Part shown: positions 52,273-61,266 of the stretch, piece after piece
How positions within the stretch are numbered: the stretch's first letter is position 1
How the letters are laid out: every line of letters begins with the position of its first letter
Origin: Mucilaginibacter mali
GTDB taxonomy: Bacteria; Bacteroidota; Bacteroidia; Sphingobacteriales; Sphingobacteriaceae
Assembly (NCBI RefSeq): GCF_013283875.1
Contig: NZ_CP054139.1
Location: 5,518,001-5,582,000 of the forward strand
DNA length: 64,000 nt
Direction of reading: 5' to 3'
Translations under genes and position numbers: made by a program
The notes under the pieces: generated by a model
The model's database searches: none
Told to the model about the DNA's origin: nothing
What the model saw: only the letters and a program-made list of their open reading frames with translations

Positions 52273-54246
52273 ATGAAGATCGCTAATACTTACTTTTTTA
52301 TTTGCTGTTTGACGCTGGCCGCCATCTCTGGCATCAGCAGTGCGCAGGTGGTTGTGCCTAACAATAATATGATCCTTAACGGCGATTTCATGTCGCGCGA
52401 CCCCCTACAGCGGCCTACGCACTGGGTAATGGGCACCAGTTTGCAAACGGCCACACTTTCCGGCACAGAAAGGCATGGGGTTAATAAGGATGATCAATCC
52501 TTAAAAGTGGCTGATACATCCGCCATTAGCAATATTTTGATGCGCACGGAAAAGAAAATAGCCGATCCCGGCAGTTTGTATAATGCCATTGCCTGGGTAA
52601 AAACATCAAGCGGTAAACCCGCAGCCATCAAACTGGAATTTTGGGACCAGAACAATGTGGCTATCGCTTCCAAATCGGCAACGGTTGAGCCAACTGCTGA
52701 TTGGCAGCAGGTAAAAATAGAGCTGAATGCGCCGGATAAATGCACCCATGTTACCATTGCCATTTACACGGGATTAAAGGAAACCGGGGTATCCTATTGG
52801 GATGATATTTCACTAACCTGCCGGGTTGATTATGATCCCGCGCTAAAAAACAACGTACGCGAATTATTTATGGATGATTACCGCGTTGCCGAAATGGTTG
52901 ACGTGCAACGCGTGGTAAACCCCGGCGTAAAATCAAACATCCTCATCAAAGCTACCGAGCCATGGGAGGGAACATCGGCCTATATTTATGGCACGGTATT
53001 AAAAGATGAGCCTGCCGGCACCGGTTACCGCATGTGGTACTGCGCGTACATGGCCGGGAAGTATTTTGTTTGCTATGCCACCAGTAAGGATGGCATTAAC
53101 TGGGTGAAGCCTAAGCTGGGCATTGTGGAATATAACGGCAGTAAGGCTAATAACATCTGTCGCGTTGGCGGCGGAACAGTGGTGTACGACCCCGATGATA
53201 AAGACGCATCGAGGCGGTACAAAATGATGTCGTTTGATGGGGAGATCAAGGAGAACTTTGGCTACAACGTTTACTTCTCGCCCGATGGTTTGCACTGGAC
53301 GCATTACCCCAAACCGGTATTACCCTATGGCGATGTATCTAACGTGGCGTACGACAGGGAGAAGAAGTTGTTCATAGCCACCACCAAGCAACGCATGCTG
53401 GTGAGCAATACCAGCGTAACGCCGGGTAAAAACGACAGGGCGGCCTTTGTTTCGGTAAGTACCGATTTTATCAACTGGCACGCGCCGAATCAGCCCAATT
53501 CTCCATTTTCGCTGGCGGTAGAAGGCGACCCGGAGGATGACCGGCTGGTAATGTCGAGGGGCGGCATCGAGGCTAATGTTTACGGCATGCCGGTTTATCC
53601 GTACCAGGGTATTTATATCGGTTTCCCGTGGTTTTTTGATATTGCAACGTATAATTCGGGCGTGTTTGCCGTAACCGGCGATGGCAAAATACAGCCGCAG
53701 GTAGCCTCATCGCGCGACCTCAGGCATTGGAGCCGCCCGGTGCGCGACCCGGTTATCCCGCTTGGCAAAGCCGGGGCCTGGGACGATGGCACGCTCTATA
53801 CATCAAGCAATATGCAGGTTGATGAGCGCGGGATGACCGTTTACTACGGCGCCATGAACCTGCCGCATGGCGGTAATGCGCTCAATATGGTGCAGCAGGC
53901 CCGCATTGCCAAAGCCACCTGGCGCAGGGATGGTTTCATATCGTTATACAATGGCGGCAGCGATACGGGCAAGGTGCTCACCAAAACCATTACGTTTACC
54001 GGCAGGCAGCTTAAAATAAATGCCAAATTGGATAACGGCGGCAGCTTAATGGTGGAGATTCTGGATAAAGACGGCGCGGTTATCGACGGCTATAAATTAA
54101 CCCAGGCCAAAGCTATCACTAAAGATCAATATGCCGCTACGGTACAATGGAATGGCGGCACGGATGTATCCAAACTACAGGGCCGGGAAATAAAGCTGCG
54201 CTTCCATCTGCTGGGCGGTAATTTATATTCGTACTGGTTTCAATAA
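52273..54246 (+). CDS. Exported five-bladed-propeller glycoside-hydrolase-like protein with N-terminal CBM-like domain
   Basis: 657 residues; signal peptide ends near GISSAQ. Residues about 25-185 are a carbohydrate-binding-module-like beta-sandwich (ILNGDFMSRDPLQRPTHW, YWDDISLTCR). From about 190 the sequence ELFMDDYRVAEM with WEGTSAYIYGTV and MWYCAYMAGKYFVCYATSKDG resembles GH32/GH43-like proteins common in Planctomycetes and Bacteroidota. Catalytic residues cannot be assigned with certainty. A C-terminal beta-sandwich (about 560-657) follows. This is the best candidate in the island for a glycan-cleaving enzyme. It follows the REP-like element and is 9 bases ahead of an aldo/keto reductase gene. 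Confidence 0.72.
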   Translation: MKIANTYFFICCLTLAAISGISSAQVVVPNNNMILNGDFMSRDPLQRPTHWVMGTSLQTATLSGTERHGVNKDDQSLKVADTSAISNILMRTEKKIADPGSLYNAIAWVKTSSGKPAAIKLEFWDQNNVAIASKSATVEPTADWQQVKIELNAPDKCTHVTIAIYTGLKETGVSYWDDISLTCRVDYDPALKNNVRELFMDDYRVAEMVDVQRVVNPGVKSNILIKATEPWEGTSAYIYGTVLKDEPAGTGYRMWYCAYMAGKYFVCYATSKDGINWVKPKLGIVEYNGSKANNICRVGGGTVVYDPDDKDASRRYKMMSFDGEIKENFGYNVYFSPDGLHWTHYPKPVLPYGDVSNVAYDREKKLFIATTKQRMLVSNTSVTPGKNDRAAFVSVSTDFINWHAPNQPNSPFSLAVEGDPEDDRLVMSRGGIEANVYGMPVYPYQGIYIGFPWFFDIATYNSGVFAVTGDGKIQPQVASSRDLRHWSRPVRDPVIPLGKAGAWDDGTLYTSSNMQVDERGMTVYYGAMNLPHGGNALNMVQQARIAKATWRRDGFISLYNGGSDTGKVLTKTITFTGRQLKINAKLDNGGSLMVEILDKDGAVIDGYKLTQAKAITKDQYAATVQWNGGTDVSKLQGREIKLRFHLLGGNLYSYWFQ

Positions 54247-54255
54247 TACCGAAGT

Positions 54256-55119
54256 ATGGCGGCAAACATCGGGTTGGGTTGTGTAACGTTTGGCAGGGAG
54301 ATTGATAAGGAAGCCTCGTTCGCGCTGATGGATCATGCCCGGGACATCGGCATTAAAAGCTTCGATACCGCTGCCGCCTATGGCAATGGTCTTTCTGAAA
54401 CCATTATCGGCGAATGGCTGTCGGATCGTGGTGTAAAAAGCGGAGAGATCAGCATCGCTACTAAAATATTACCGCCTTATCATCCCGCACAAGTTTTAGC
54501 ATCGGTTGAAGATAGCCTGAGACGTTTAAGGGTTGATACGATAGATATCATGTACCTGCACCGCTGGGATGCAAGCATCAGCAATGATACCTGGCTGATG
54601 TTGAATAATCTGAAGCAAGGTGGCGAAATCAAAGCTATTGGCGTAAGTAATTTCAATACAGAGCAGTTAAGTAATTCGGTTAACAGGTTGCAAGATCTGG
54701 GTATTCAATTAAGTTATATCCAAAACAACCATAACCTGGCTGTTAGCGATATCACCCCTGAAACGAGATTGCTGTGTGCAGGAAACGAGATCCGCATCAT
54801 TACGTACAGCCCTTTGGGCGCGGGATTTTTAACCGGAAAGCATTTAAACGGTGTCGCCCAAAATTCAAGGTTCGATATCATGCCGGGCCATCAGGATGTT
54901 TATTTTAACAATGCGGCTAATAAGCGATTAAACAAACTACTACAGGTAGCCGCGCAAACCGGTGAAGCACCCGAACTGCTGGCCATGGCCTGGGCCTTGC
55001 ATCAAGCGCAAACCTATTCGGTATTGGTTGGCGGGCGATCGGCCCAACAGCTCGACCTTGTTGCTAAAGCGATGCAATTTTATTCCCCGGAGATTTTTGC
55101 TGAACTTGAATCGGTTTAA
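54256..55119 (+). CDS. Aldo/keto reductase
   Basis: 287 residues. AKR marks: SFDTAAAYGNGLSE (Asp and Tyr), Lys in IATKILPPY, His in MYLHRWD, then IGVSNFNTEQL and TYSPLGAGFL for cofactor binding. The start MAANIGLGCVTFGRE lies 9 bases after the propeller gene, so both are co-transcribed. Likely NAD(P)-dependent oxidoreductase on a sugar or aldehyde. Distinct from the AKR at 34193. Confidence 0.88.
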   Translation: MAANIGLGCVTFGREIDKEASFALMDHARDIGIKSFDTAAAYGNGLSETIIGEWLSDRGVKSGEISIATKILPPYHPAQVLASVEDSLRRLRVDTIDIMYLHRWDASISNDTWLMLNNLKQGGEIKAIGVSNFNTEQLSNSVNRLQDLGIQLSYIQNNHNLAVSDITPETRLLCAGNEIRIITYSPLGAGFLTGKHLNGVAQNSRFDIMPGHQDVYFNNAANKRLNKLLQVAAQTGEAPELLAMAWALHQAQTYSVLVGGRSAQQLDLVAKAMQFYSPEIFAELESV

Positions 55120-55137
55120 CCTACACTATCCTGCGGT

Positions 55138-55199
55138 AAAATAATACCAATATCATAGAAGAAAATAGTATCATGCTAAAGTATATAAACCGAGATTTG
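55138..55199 (+). promoter_or_regulatory. Regulon promoter upstream of the Gfo/Idh-SDR operon
   Basis: AAAA then TAATACCA (55142), 16 bases, TAGTATCA (55166), 18 bases, GAGATTTG (55192; one mismatch to TAnnTTTG). The -7 element ends 47 bases before the ATG at 55247. A further AATATCA lies between the boxes. Confidence 0.78.
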
Positions 55200-55246
55200 G
55201 TGCTATCGCCATTAAGCTTACCGGCGAAATTGTATATTTATAAAAC

Positions 55247-56167
55247 ATGATAAAACTTGGTATCATCGGCATGAGCCCGGGGAATGCGCACCCCTCTTCC
55301 TGGTCGGCTATTATTAATGGCACGTTTAACGCGCAGGCCATTACCAACCTGGGCTATCCGGCCGTAGCCGCTTATTTACAGGCTAACCGGGCCACATTAG
55401 GCTTGCCAAATGCCCGGGTAACCCACGTTTTAACCCAGGATAAGGAATTATCTGCGCAGATAGCCCTCACAGGCGGCATCGAAAACATAGTGGAAAACGC
55501 CGAAGAAATGATAGCCGCTGTAGACGCTGTTTTGCTTTGTCGTGATGACCCCGAAAATCACCGGGAAATGGCCAAACCTTTTATCGATGCCGGCATCCCG
55601 CTGTTTATTGATAAGCCGCTGTGCGATACACAGGAAGACCTGGATTATTTCAAAGCCGAAGTAGCAAAAGGCAAATTCATCATGTCCTGCTCATCCATGC
55701 GTTATGCGGGCGAATGTATGGCTGCCAAAAGCGACCTGGTTAACATGGGTAAAATAGAACTCATTACCGCCGTTGGTAAAAAGGATTGGACCAAATACGG
55801 CATGCACATGCTGGAAGCTATATTCTCCATAATGGATGACCCGAGGCCGTTAAGCGTGATCAACGTTGGCCGTGAAGATGCTGCCATTGTAAAGATAGAT
55901 TTTGAGGGCGGCTTGCAGGCTACCATCCACCTGATGATGGATATTTCGGGCACGTTCCAGCTATCCATCTTCGGGCAGCAAAACTGGAAACTGGTAGATA
56001 TCAAAAACTCATACGCCATGTTCCGCGATAATATTATCGAATTTATCCGCTCGGCTGAAGAGGGTAAGCCAAGGCTGGAATTCGCCAAAACAGAACAGAT
56101 CATTAAAACATTGATCGCCGGAAACGATAGTTTAAAACAGGGCGGCAAAAAGATCATCATTAACTAA
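55247..56167 (+). CDS. Gfo/Idh/MocA-family oxidoreductase
   Basis: 306 residues. The N-terminal Rossmann part begins IKLGIIGMSPGNAHPSSW, and the signature DKPL with preceding FIDAGIPLFI marks the family; the usual EKP is DKP here. Members oxidise or epimerise sugars and inositols with NAD(P). It is first in an operon with two SDRs and an SGNH hydrolase (3-base gap to the next gene). Substrate unknown. Confidence 0.87.
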   Translation: MIKLGIIGMSPGNAHPSSWSAIINGTFNAQAITNLGYPAVAAYLQANRATLGLPNARVTHVLTQDKELSAQIALTGGIENIVENAEEMIAAVDAVLLCRDDPENHREMAKPFIDAGIPLFIDKPLCDTQEDLDYFKAEVAKGKFIMSCSSMRYAGECMAAKSDLVNMGKIELITAVGKKDWTKYGMHMLEAIFSIMDDPRPLSVINVGREDAAIVKIDFEGGLQATIHLMMDISGTFQLSIFGQQNWKLVDIKNSYAMFRDNIIEFIRSAEEGKPRLEFAKTEQIIKTLIAGNDSLKQGGKKIIIN

Positions 56168-56170
56168 AAA

Positions 56171-56953
56171 ATGAACGTTAAACAATTATTTGACCTTACG
56201 GGTAAAGTGATCCTGGTATCGGGCGGGGCAGGCAATTACGGTAAATGTATTGCCGAGGGCTTGGCCGAAGCAGGCGCCACGGTAATTATTGCTTCGCGCA
56301 ATTTGGAGAAGCTGGAAGAAGTGGCCACTAACTTTCGTAAGGAAGGGTTGGATGTGCATGCCTTGCAGGTAGATCAGGCCGATCATGATTCGGTTTTGGC
56401 GTTGAGCAAAAACATTATCGACAAATTTGGCAAGCTGGATGGCTTTGTAAATAATTCGGTAGCGCGGCCAATGAAAGGCTACTACGCGCCGATAGAACAA
56501 TTTGCCGAATCGATGCAGGTGAATGCCACCGGGATGATGGATATTTTGCGCGAACTGGGCGAACTGATTGCCCGCAACAGCGACGGGGGATCGATCATCA
56601 ATATTAGTTCCATGATGGGGATGTTTGGGCCTGATTACTCTAACTATGAGGGTACCGATATGCCTAAAAGCCTGCCGCCCGATTACTTTTTCCATAACGC
56701 CGGGCTTATTAACCTTACCCGCTTTATGGCACAAAATTATGCCGGGAAAAATATCAGGGTGAACTGTATTAGTCCCGGTGGCTTGTTTAATAACCAGCCC
56801 GGGCGCTTTTTAGAAAACTATACTAAAAAAGTGCCGCTGAAGCGCATGGCCAATAACGATGATATTAAGGGCCTGGTAGTGCTGCTGGCATCAAAAGCGG
56901 GCGAATATATCAATGGTGAAAATATTTTAATGGATGGCGGCCTGAACGCTTAA
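56171..56953 (+). CDS. Short-chain dehydrogenase/reductase (SDR)
   Basis: 260 residues, classical SDR. Cofactor motif VSGGAGNYGKCIAEGLAEAG (usual TGxxxGxG is SGGAGNYG), NNSVARP, catalytic Ser in INISSMMG, and a catalytic Tyr four before Lys is not cleanly visible: the segment reads PPDYFFHNAGLINLTRF, with Asn where Lys is normally found. C-terminal ISPGG and GENILMDGG are typical. The altered YxxxK region could mean changed catalysis or my misalignment. Same operon as the Gfo protein and the next SDR. Confidence 0.88.
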   Translation: MNVKQLFDLTGKVILVSGGAGNYGKCIAEGLAEAGATVIIASRNLEKLEEVATNFRKEGLDVHALQVDQADHDSVLALSKNIIDKFGKLDGFVNNSVARPMKGYYAPIEQFAESMQVNATGMMDILRELGELIARNSDGGSIINISSMMGMFGPDYSNYEGTDMPKSLPPDYFFHNAGLINLTRFMAQNYAGKNIRVNCISPGGLFNNQPGRFLENYTKKVPLKRMANNDDIKGLVVLLASKAGEYINGENILMDGGLNA

Positions 56954-56966
56954 CGCAGCATTTAAT

Positions 56967-57752
56967 ATGGAAATAACGAATACAATATTAAGCCTTGCCG
57001 GCAAGGATATTTGGGTAGCCGGCGGCGCGGGCTATTTGGGGCAGGCCACAGTAGAACTATTACTGAAAGCCGGTGCCAAAGTTTTATGCATCGATCTGGA
57101 AGACCGTGCTCAGCAATTCGCGAAGACATTGGACAATCCCAACATTACCCCTATAGCGCTTGATGTGCGCAACGGCGAAGCCGTAAAAGCTTTTGTTGCC
57201 GCGCAATGTAAAGAACGGGGCCTACTGCAGGGTTTGGTGATATTGACCACCGGGTCTACCTCCAAACATTTTGCCGATTTAACCGAACAGGATTTTGATG
57301 ATGTAGCCCATAACAGCCTAACCGCTACCTTTATGCTTGCCCGCGAGGTTGGTATAGCCATGGAGCAGGGTACAGGTGGCAGTATCGTGCTGTTCTCCAG
57401 CATGTACGGATCGGTATCGCCCGATCCACGTGTGTACGAACTGCCGATGAACATCAACCCAATCGAATACGGCGTTTGCAAGGCCGGCATAGTGCAGATG
57501 ACGCGTTACCTGGCCGTGCATTGGGCTAAAAAAGGTGTTAGGGTTAATTGTGTTTCGCCGGGACCATTCCCAAGCCCGCAGGCGCAGGAAAAGAACCCGG
57601 AATTTACCGAACGGTTGGCTTACAAGGTGCCCATGGGCAGGGTTGGCAGGCAACACGAGGTAGCGGGTTCGGTAGCGTTCTTCCTGTCGGATGCGGCATC
57701 CTTCGTAACCGGGCAAAACCTGTTTGTTGACGGTGGCTGGACATCATGGTAA
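56967..57752 (+). CDS. Short-chain dehydrogenase/reductase (SDR), second copy
   Basis: 261 residues. Cofactor loop VAGGAGYLGQATVELLLKAG, acidic residue after beta-2 (IDLED, NAD preference), catalytic Ser in LFSSMYGS and EYGVCKAGIVQMTRY supplying Tyr-x-x-x-Lys. C-terminal VSPGPFPSP and TGQNLFVDGG. Unlike the SDR just upstream, its YxxxK is intact, so this is the more certain enzyme of the pair. Probable sugar or polyol dehydrogenase. Confidence 0.9.
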   Translation: MEITNTILSLAGKDIWVAGGAGYLGQATVELLLKAGAKVLCIDLEDRAQQFAKTLDNPNITPIALDVRNGEAVKAFVAAQCKERGLLQGLVILTTGSTSKHFADLTEQDFDDVAHNSLTATFMLAREVGIAMEQGTGGSIVLFSSMYGSVSPDPRVYELPMNINPIEYGVCKAGIVQMTRYLAVHWAKKGVRVNCVSPGPFPSPQAQEKNPEFTERLAYKVPMGRVGRQHEVAGSVAFFLSDAASFVTGQNLFVDGGWTSW

Positions 57753-57777
57753 CCCGGTTTGATAGCATAGCTTTAAT

Positions 57778-58491
57778 ATGAAATTTTTAACCATCATTTT
57801 TATTTTGTTTATGACGACAGCTTCGGTCGCCGGCGCGCAAAACCGTGTAACCATTGTTAACGCAGGCTATAATGGTAATAATACCGTTGAACTTTTAGCC
57901 AGGATAGATAAGGACGTGGTTGCCAAAAAACCGCAGCTGGTGGTGATGATGATCGGCACCAACGACATGCTGAACCTGCGCAACATCCTTACCGTGCAGG
58001 AATACAAAAAGCATTACCAGGAGCTGATCGATATCATCAAAAAACATTCGAAACTGATGCTGATGACCACCCCTCCCATCAATGTGGAGTATTTAAAGCA
58101 GCGTGTCGATCAGTCGCATTATGCCCCCGATGGCCCGCAGGCCCGGGTAGATTCGGCTAACGCGGTGGTGCGTGAGCTGGCTGCCAAAAACAAGTGCCAC
58201 CTGATAGACCTGAACCGGATCCTATTAGCCTGCGGCGGCTCGACCGAGGATAAGGAATCACTGTTTCAGAACGTGCCTAATTTTAATATTAACGATGGTG
58301 TACACCCAACGGCCAACGGCTACAAGGTAATTGGCACGGCGGTGTACCAGGCCATTGTGAATACCTACCCCGATGTAAGCAGCATTGTTTGCTTTGGCGA
58401 CAGCATCACCTTTGGGTATAAAATGCATGGCGAGGGCACTATCAAGGGCGATAGTTATCCGGCGGTGCTGAACCGGATGTTTAATCAGTAG
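57778..58491 (+). CDS. SGNH/GDSL-type hydrolase with circularly permuted catalytic blocks
   Basis: 237 residues with a signal peptide (MTTASVAGAQ). Sequence blocks occur in the order II (NAGYNGNNT), III (IGTNDML, Asn62), V (DGVHPTANGY, Asp173 and His176) and then block I (CFGDSITFGY, Ser209) near the C-terminus. In normal SGNH proteins block I is first, as in the protein at 29440. The C-terminus (PAVLNRMFNQ) would join smoothly to the mature N-terminus (NRVTIVNAG), which is what a true circular permutation predicts. All catalytic residues are present, so it is probably an active esterase. It ends the Gfo-SDR operon; a REP-like element starts 8 bases after the stop. Confidence 0.85.
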   Translation: MKFLTIIFILFMTTASVAGAQNRVTIVNAGYNGNNTVELLARIDKDVVAKKPQLVVMMIGTNDMLNLRNILTVQEYKKHYQELIDIIKKHSKLMLMTTPPINVEYLKQRVDQSHYAPDGPQARVDSANAVVRELAAKNKCHLIDLNRILLACGGSTEDKESLFQNVPNFNINDGVHPTANGYKVIGTAVYQAIVNTYPDVSSIVCFGDSITFGYKMHGEGTIKGDSYPAVLNRMFNQ

Positions 58492-58498
58492 AACTGTT

Positions 58499-58667
58499 GA
58501 CTCACCCCGACTGCGCTGCGCTGGTCGACCCTCTCTTCGCTGCGCGAAAAGAGGGTAGGAGCAAAGTTTTTTAGCTTATGAAGTTTAAACTTCGTGAGCT
58601 GTTACTACATCCCTCTTTCCGCGCAGCGAAGAGAGGGTGGTCGAGCGAAGCAACGACCGGGTGAGTC
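58499..58667. repeat. REP-like long inverted repeat of 169 bp
   Basis: Terminal GACTCACCC (58499-58507) pairs with GGGTGAGTC (58659-58667). Inner arms of 18 bases, 58529-58546 and 58620-58637, are perfect complements (CCCTCTCTTCGCTGCGCG and its reverse complement). The centre is the palindrome GAAGTTTAAACTTC (58580-58593). It lies between the convergent ends of 57778 and the aldehyde dehydrogenase, where it could also act as a two-way terminator. No coding content. Confidence 0.9.
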
Positions 58668-58685
58668 TAACAGGCGATGCATTCT

Positions 58686-60059
58686 CTACCCCACATACAC
58701 CGTCTTAATATTCACAAACTCGTGTATGCCAAACTCGCTCAACTCGCGGCCGTAGCCCGATTGGTTAACACCGCCGAACGGCAATCGCGGATCGGATTTT
58801 ACCAGCGAGTTCACAAAGCAACAGCCCGCCTGTAATTGGGTACGTGCAATCTCTTCGCCCAGCGAACCATCTTGGGTAAACACCGCCGCCCCCAGGCCGA
58901 ACGAAGTATCATTGGCAATGCTGATGGCCTGTTCGGTATCCCGGGCCGAAATGATCAGGGCCACCGGTCCAAAGATCTCTTCGGAATAGGCAGGCATCCC
59001 TTTTTTAACGCCGGTAAGTATAGTTGGCGTGTAAAAAGCATGATTACCTTTCACGGCTGGGATGGTACCGCCGAGGATGCATTTGGCACCAGCTTTTATA
59101 TTGCTCAGCACCTGTTCGTGCAGTTCATCGCGCAGATCGGCGCGGGCCATAGGGCCAAGGTCTATGCCGGTTTCAAACGGGTCGCCTGTTTTTTTCTGCA
59201 TCATTTTTTCTTTAAACAGCCGGGTAAATTCCTTTTCTATAGATTTAACCAGGATAAACCTTTTGGCCGCCACACAGCTTTGCCCGTTATTAATGAGGCG
59301 GCTGCTGGCGCAGGCCTGCGCGGCTTTTTCCAGATCGGCATCGGCTAACACAATGTAGGGGTCGTTGCCGCCTAATTCCAGTACCGTTTTTTTGATGAGG
59401 CTGCCCGCCTGCTGCGCCACTTTAATGCCGGCTTCGGTGCTGCCGGTAAGCGTAACGGCTTTAACCAATGGATGAGCGATGACATTCTGCACGGCCTTGC
59501 TGCCAATCATTAACGTTTGAAAAACATGCGGCGGGAAGCCGGATGTTTTCACCAGGTCTTCAATCACCAAAGCGCAGCCGGGCACGTTCGAGGCATGCTT
59601 CAGTAAACCGCAGTTGCCTGCCATCAATCCAGGCGCTAAAAAGCGGAACACCTGCCAAAAGGGGAAATTCCAGGGCATAATGGCCAGCACCACACCAATG
59701 GGCTGAAAGCTGGCATAGCTTTTTGAAGCATCGGTTTTAATGGGTTTATCGGCAAGGAAGGCGGCGCCATTTTCGGCATAGTAATCGCAAACCGAGGCGC
59801 ATTTTTCAATCTCGGCCACGCCGTCTTTTAAAGGCTTGCCCATTTCCTTAGCCATCAGTGCCGCCAGTTCGTCTTTTCGGCTACGCAGGTTTTCGGCCAG
59901 TTTTTTAAGCATTCCGGCGCGTTGGGCAAAGGTGGTTTCGCGCCAGCTTAACCAGGCTTTATGCGTTTGTTCAACTTTGCGGGTAACGGCTTGCTCGGTA
60001 TCCGCTTTATACGTTTTTATCACTTTTCCGTTTACCGGGTTAATGGCTTGTATGCTCAT
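58686..60059 (-). CDS. NAD(P)-dependent aldehyde dehydrogenase, succinate-semialdehyde-dehydrogenase-like
   Basis: 457 residues. Marks: MPWNFPFWQVFR, VTLTGSTEAG, catalytic Glu in VLELGGNDPYIV and catalytic Cys in NNGQSCVAAKRF, then EIFGPVALI. The closest general group is the GabD/lactaldehyde type, which also oxidises glycolaldehyde and lactaldehyde. It is encoded 10 bases after the iron alcohol dehydrogenase gene on the same strand, so the pair can dispose of the aldehyde made by the aldolases in either direction (inference). Confidence 0.92.
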   Translation of the reverse strand: MSIQAINPVNGKVIKTYKADTEQAVTRKVEQTHKAWLSWRETTFAQRAGMLKKLAENLRSRKDELAALMAKEMGKPLKDGVAEIEKCASVCDYYAENGAAFLADKPIKTDASKSYASFQPIGVVLAIMPWNFPFWQVFRFLAPGLMAGNCGLLKHASNVPGCALVIEDLVKTSGFPPHVFQTLMIGSKAVQNVIAHPLVKAVTLTGSTEAGIKVAQQAGSLIKKTVLELGGNDPYIVLADADLEKAAQACASSRLINNGQSCVAAKRFILVKSIEKEFTRLFKEKMMQKKTGDPFETGIDLGPMARADLRDELHEQVLSNIKAGAKCILGGTIPAVKGNHAFYTPTILTGVKKGMPAYSEEIFGPVALIISARDTEQAISIANDTSFGLGAAVFTQDGSLGEEIARTQLQAGCCFVNSLVKSDPRLPFGGVNQSGYGRELSEFGIHEFVNIKTVYVG

Positions 60060-60069
60060 GTATCTTTTG

Positions 60070-61245
60070 TTAAATGGCCAACTCGCCTGAAAAGGCCGTT
60101 TTGTAGATGTTTGAAATATCTGTTTCGGTTAGCGCCATCGGGCAGCGGGCCAAAAGGCGCTTTTGTTTAACACCATCGGCGGTTAATTGTTCCAATGCCG
60201 ATGCGGGTACGTTAAACCCGGCAAGGGTAGGTGGTATGCCAATATCGCGCAGCAAATTAACCAAAGCGAATATGCATTTTACCGATGCCTCCTCCGGGCC
60301 AATGCCGCTTACATCGCCACCCATCGCCGCGTAAATATCGCCCATTTTAGCAAAACAGCACGAGCGGATATAACTCATCACATAAGGGATCAGCACCGCG
60401 TTCGAATCGCCATGGGCGATGTGGAACTGCCCACCCAGCGGATAGGCCAGCGCGTGGATGGCCCCAACCCCGGCATTAAAAAATGCCAGCCCGGCAAGGT
60501 AGCTCCCGTAAGCCATATCGGTACGGGCCTGTTGATCGTTGCCGTTGGCCACCGCCGCCCTTAACGAACCACTGATAAGCTTAATGGCCTGCAACGCCAA
60601 CCCATCCGAATAAGCGTTGGCATTGACAGAAATATAAGCCTCGATGGCATGGGTAAGCGCGTCGGCGCCGGTGGCGGCGGTAATTTTGGGTGGCACGCTT
60701 ACGGTAAGTTGTGCGTCCACAATGGCAACATCGGCTATCAGGTAATCATGACTGATCACATCCTTGGTATGCTCCAGCGCCAGTACCGAGATATTGGTTA
60801 CCTCGGCCCCGGTGCCTGATGTGGTGGGGATAAGGATGGTTGGTATGCCTTTTTGCTGTAATTTTTTTGAGCCTGATAAATTCAGGTAATCTTTAACATC
60901 GCCATCGTTGGCTGTGAAAACCGCGGCCAGTTTAGCCAGGTCTAATGCGCTGCCGCCGCCAATGCCAATCACCAGTGAATAATTGCCCGCCCTTGCAAAA
61001 TCAACCAGCTGCTGGCCGGTTGCCAAAAGGGGTTCGGGGATGATATCGGTATAAATATCGTATAGGTAACCTGCATCGGCTATGGGTTTAATAACATTGT
61101 CCACAACGCCGATCTGCTTCAGTATAGGATCGGCCACGATCAGTATTTTCTGCGGAGCAAACTGCTGCACCTCGGTAAGCAAGTGCTGTACGGCTCCCCA
61201 GCCAATGTGGGTAACGGGGGTAACCGCAATTCGGGTATAATTCAT
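60070..61245 (-). CDS. Iron-containing (group III) alcohol dehydrogenase
   Basis: 391 residues from ATG 61245; a GTG at 61269 would extend it into the REP-like element and is unlikely. NAD-binding GGGSALDLAK near residue 90, TSGTGAEVT, and metal ligands Asp and His in DALTHAIEAYIS and in IHALAYPLG and HIAHGDSNAVL. Relatives are lactaldehyde:propanediol oxidoreductase (FucO-like) and other aldehyde reductases. Co-transcribed with the aldehyde dehydrogenase; its promoter (61438-61495) is separated from it by the repeat. Confidence 0.92.
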   Translation of the reverse strand: MNYTRIAVTPVTHIGWGAVQHLLTEVQQFAPQKILIVADPILKQIGVVDNVIKPIADAGYLYDIYTDIIPEPLLATGQQLVDFARAGNYSLVIGIGGGSALDLAKLAAVFTANDGDVKDYLNLSGSKKLQQKGIPTILIPTTSGTGAEVTNISVLALEHTKDVISHDYLIADVAIVDAQLTVSVPPKITAATGADALTHAIEAYISVNANAYSDGLALQAIKLISGSLRAAVANGNDQQARTDMAYGSYLAGLAFFNAGVGAIHALAYPLGGQFHIAHGDSNAVLIPYVMSYIRSCCFAKMGDIYAAMGGDVSGIGPEEASVKCIFALVNLLRDIGIPPTLAGFNVPASALEQLTADGVKQKRLLARCPMALTETDISNIYKTAFSGELAI

Positions 61246-61266
61246 AATGGGTTTATTGGATTTTCC

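Noticed and set aside
58836..59358. Plus-strand frames opposite the aldehyde dehydrogenase
   Set aside because: The minus strand encodes a complete, well-conserved enzyme here; the antisense frames have no domain.
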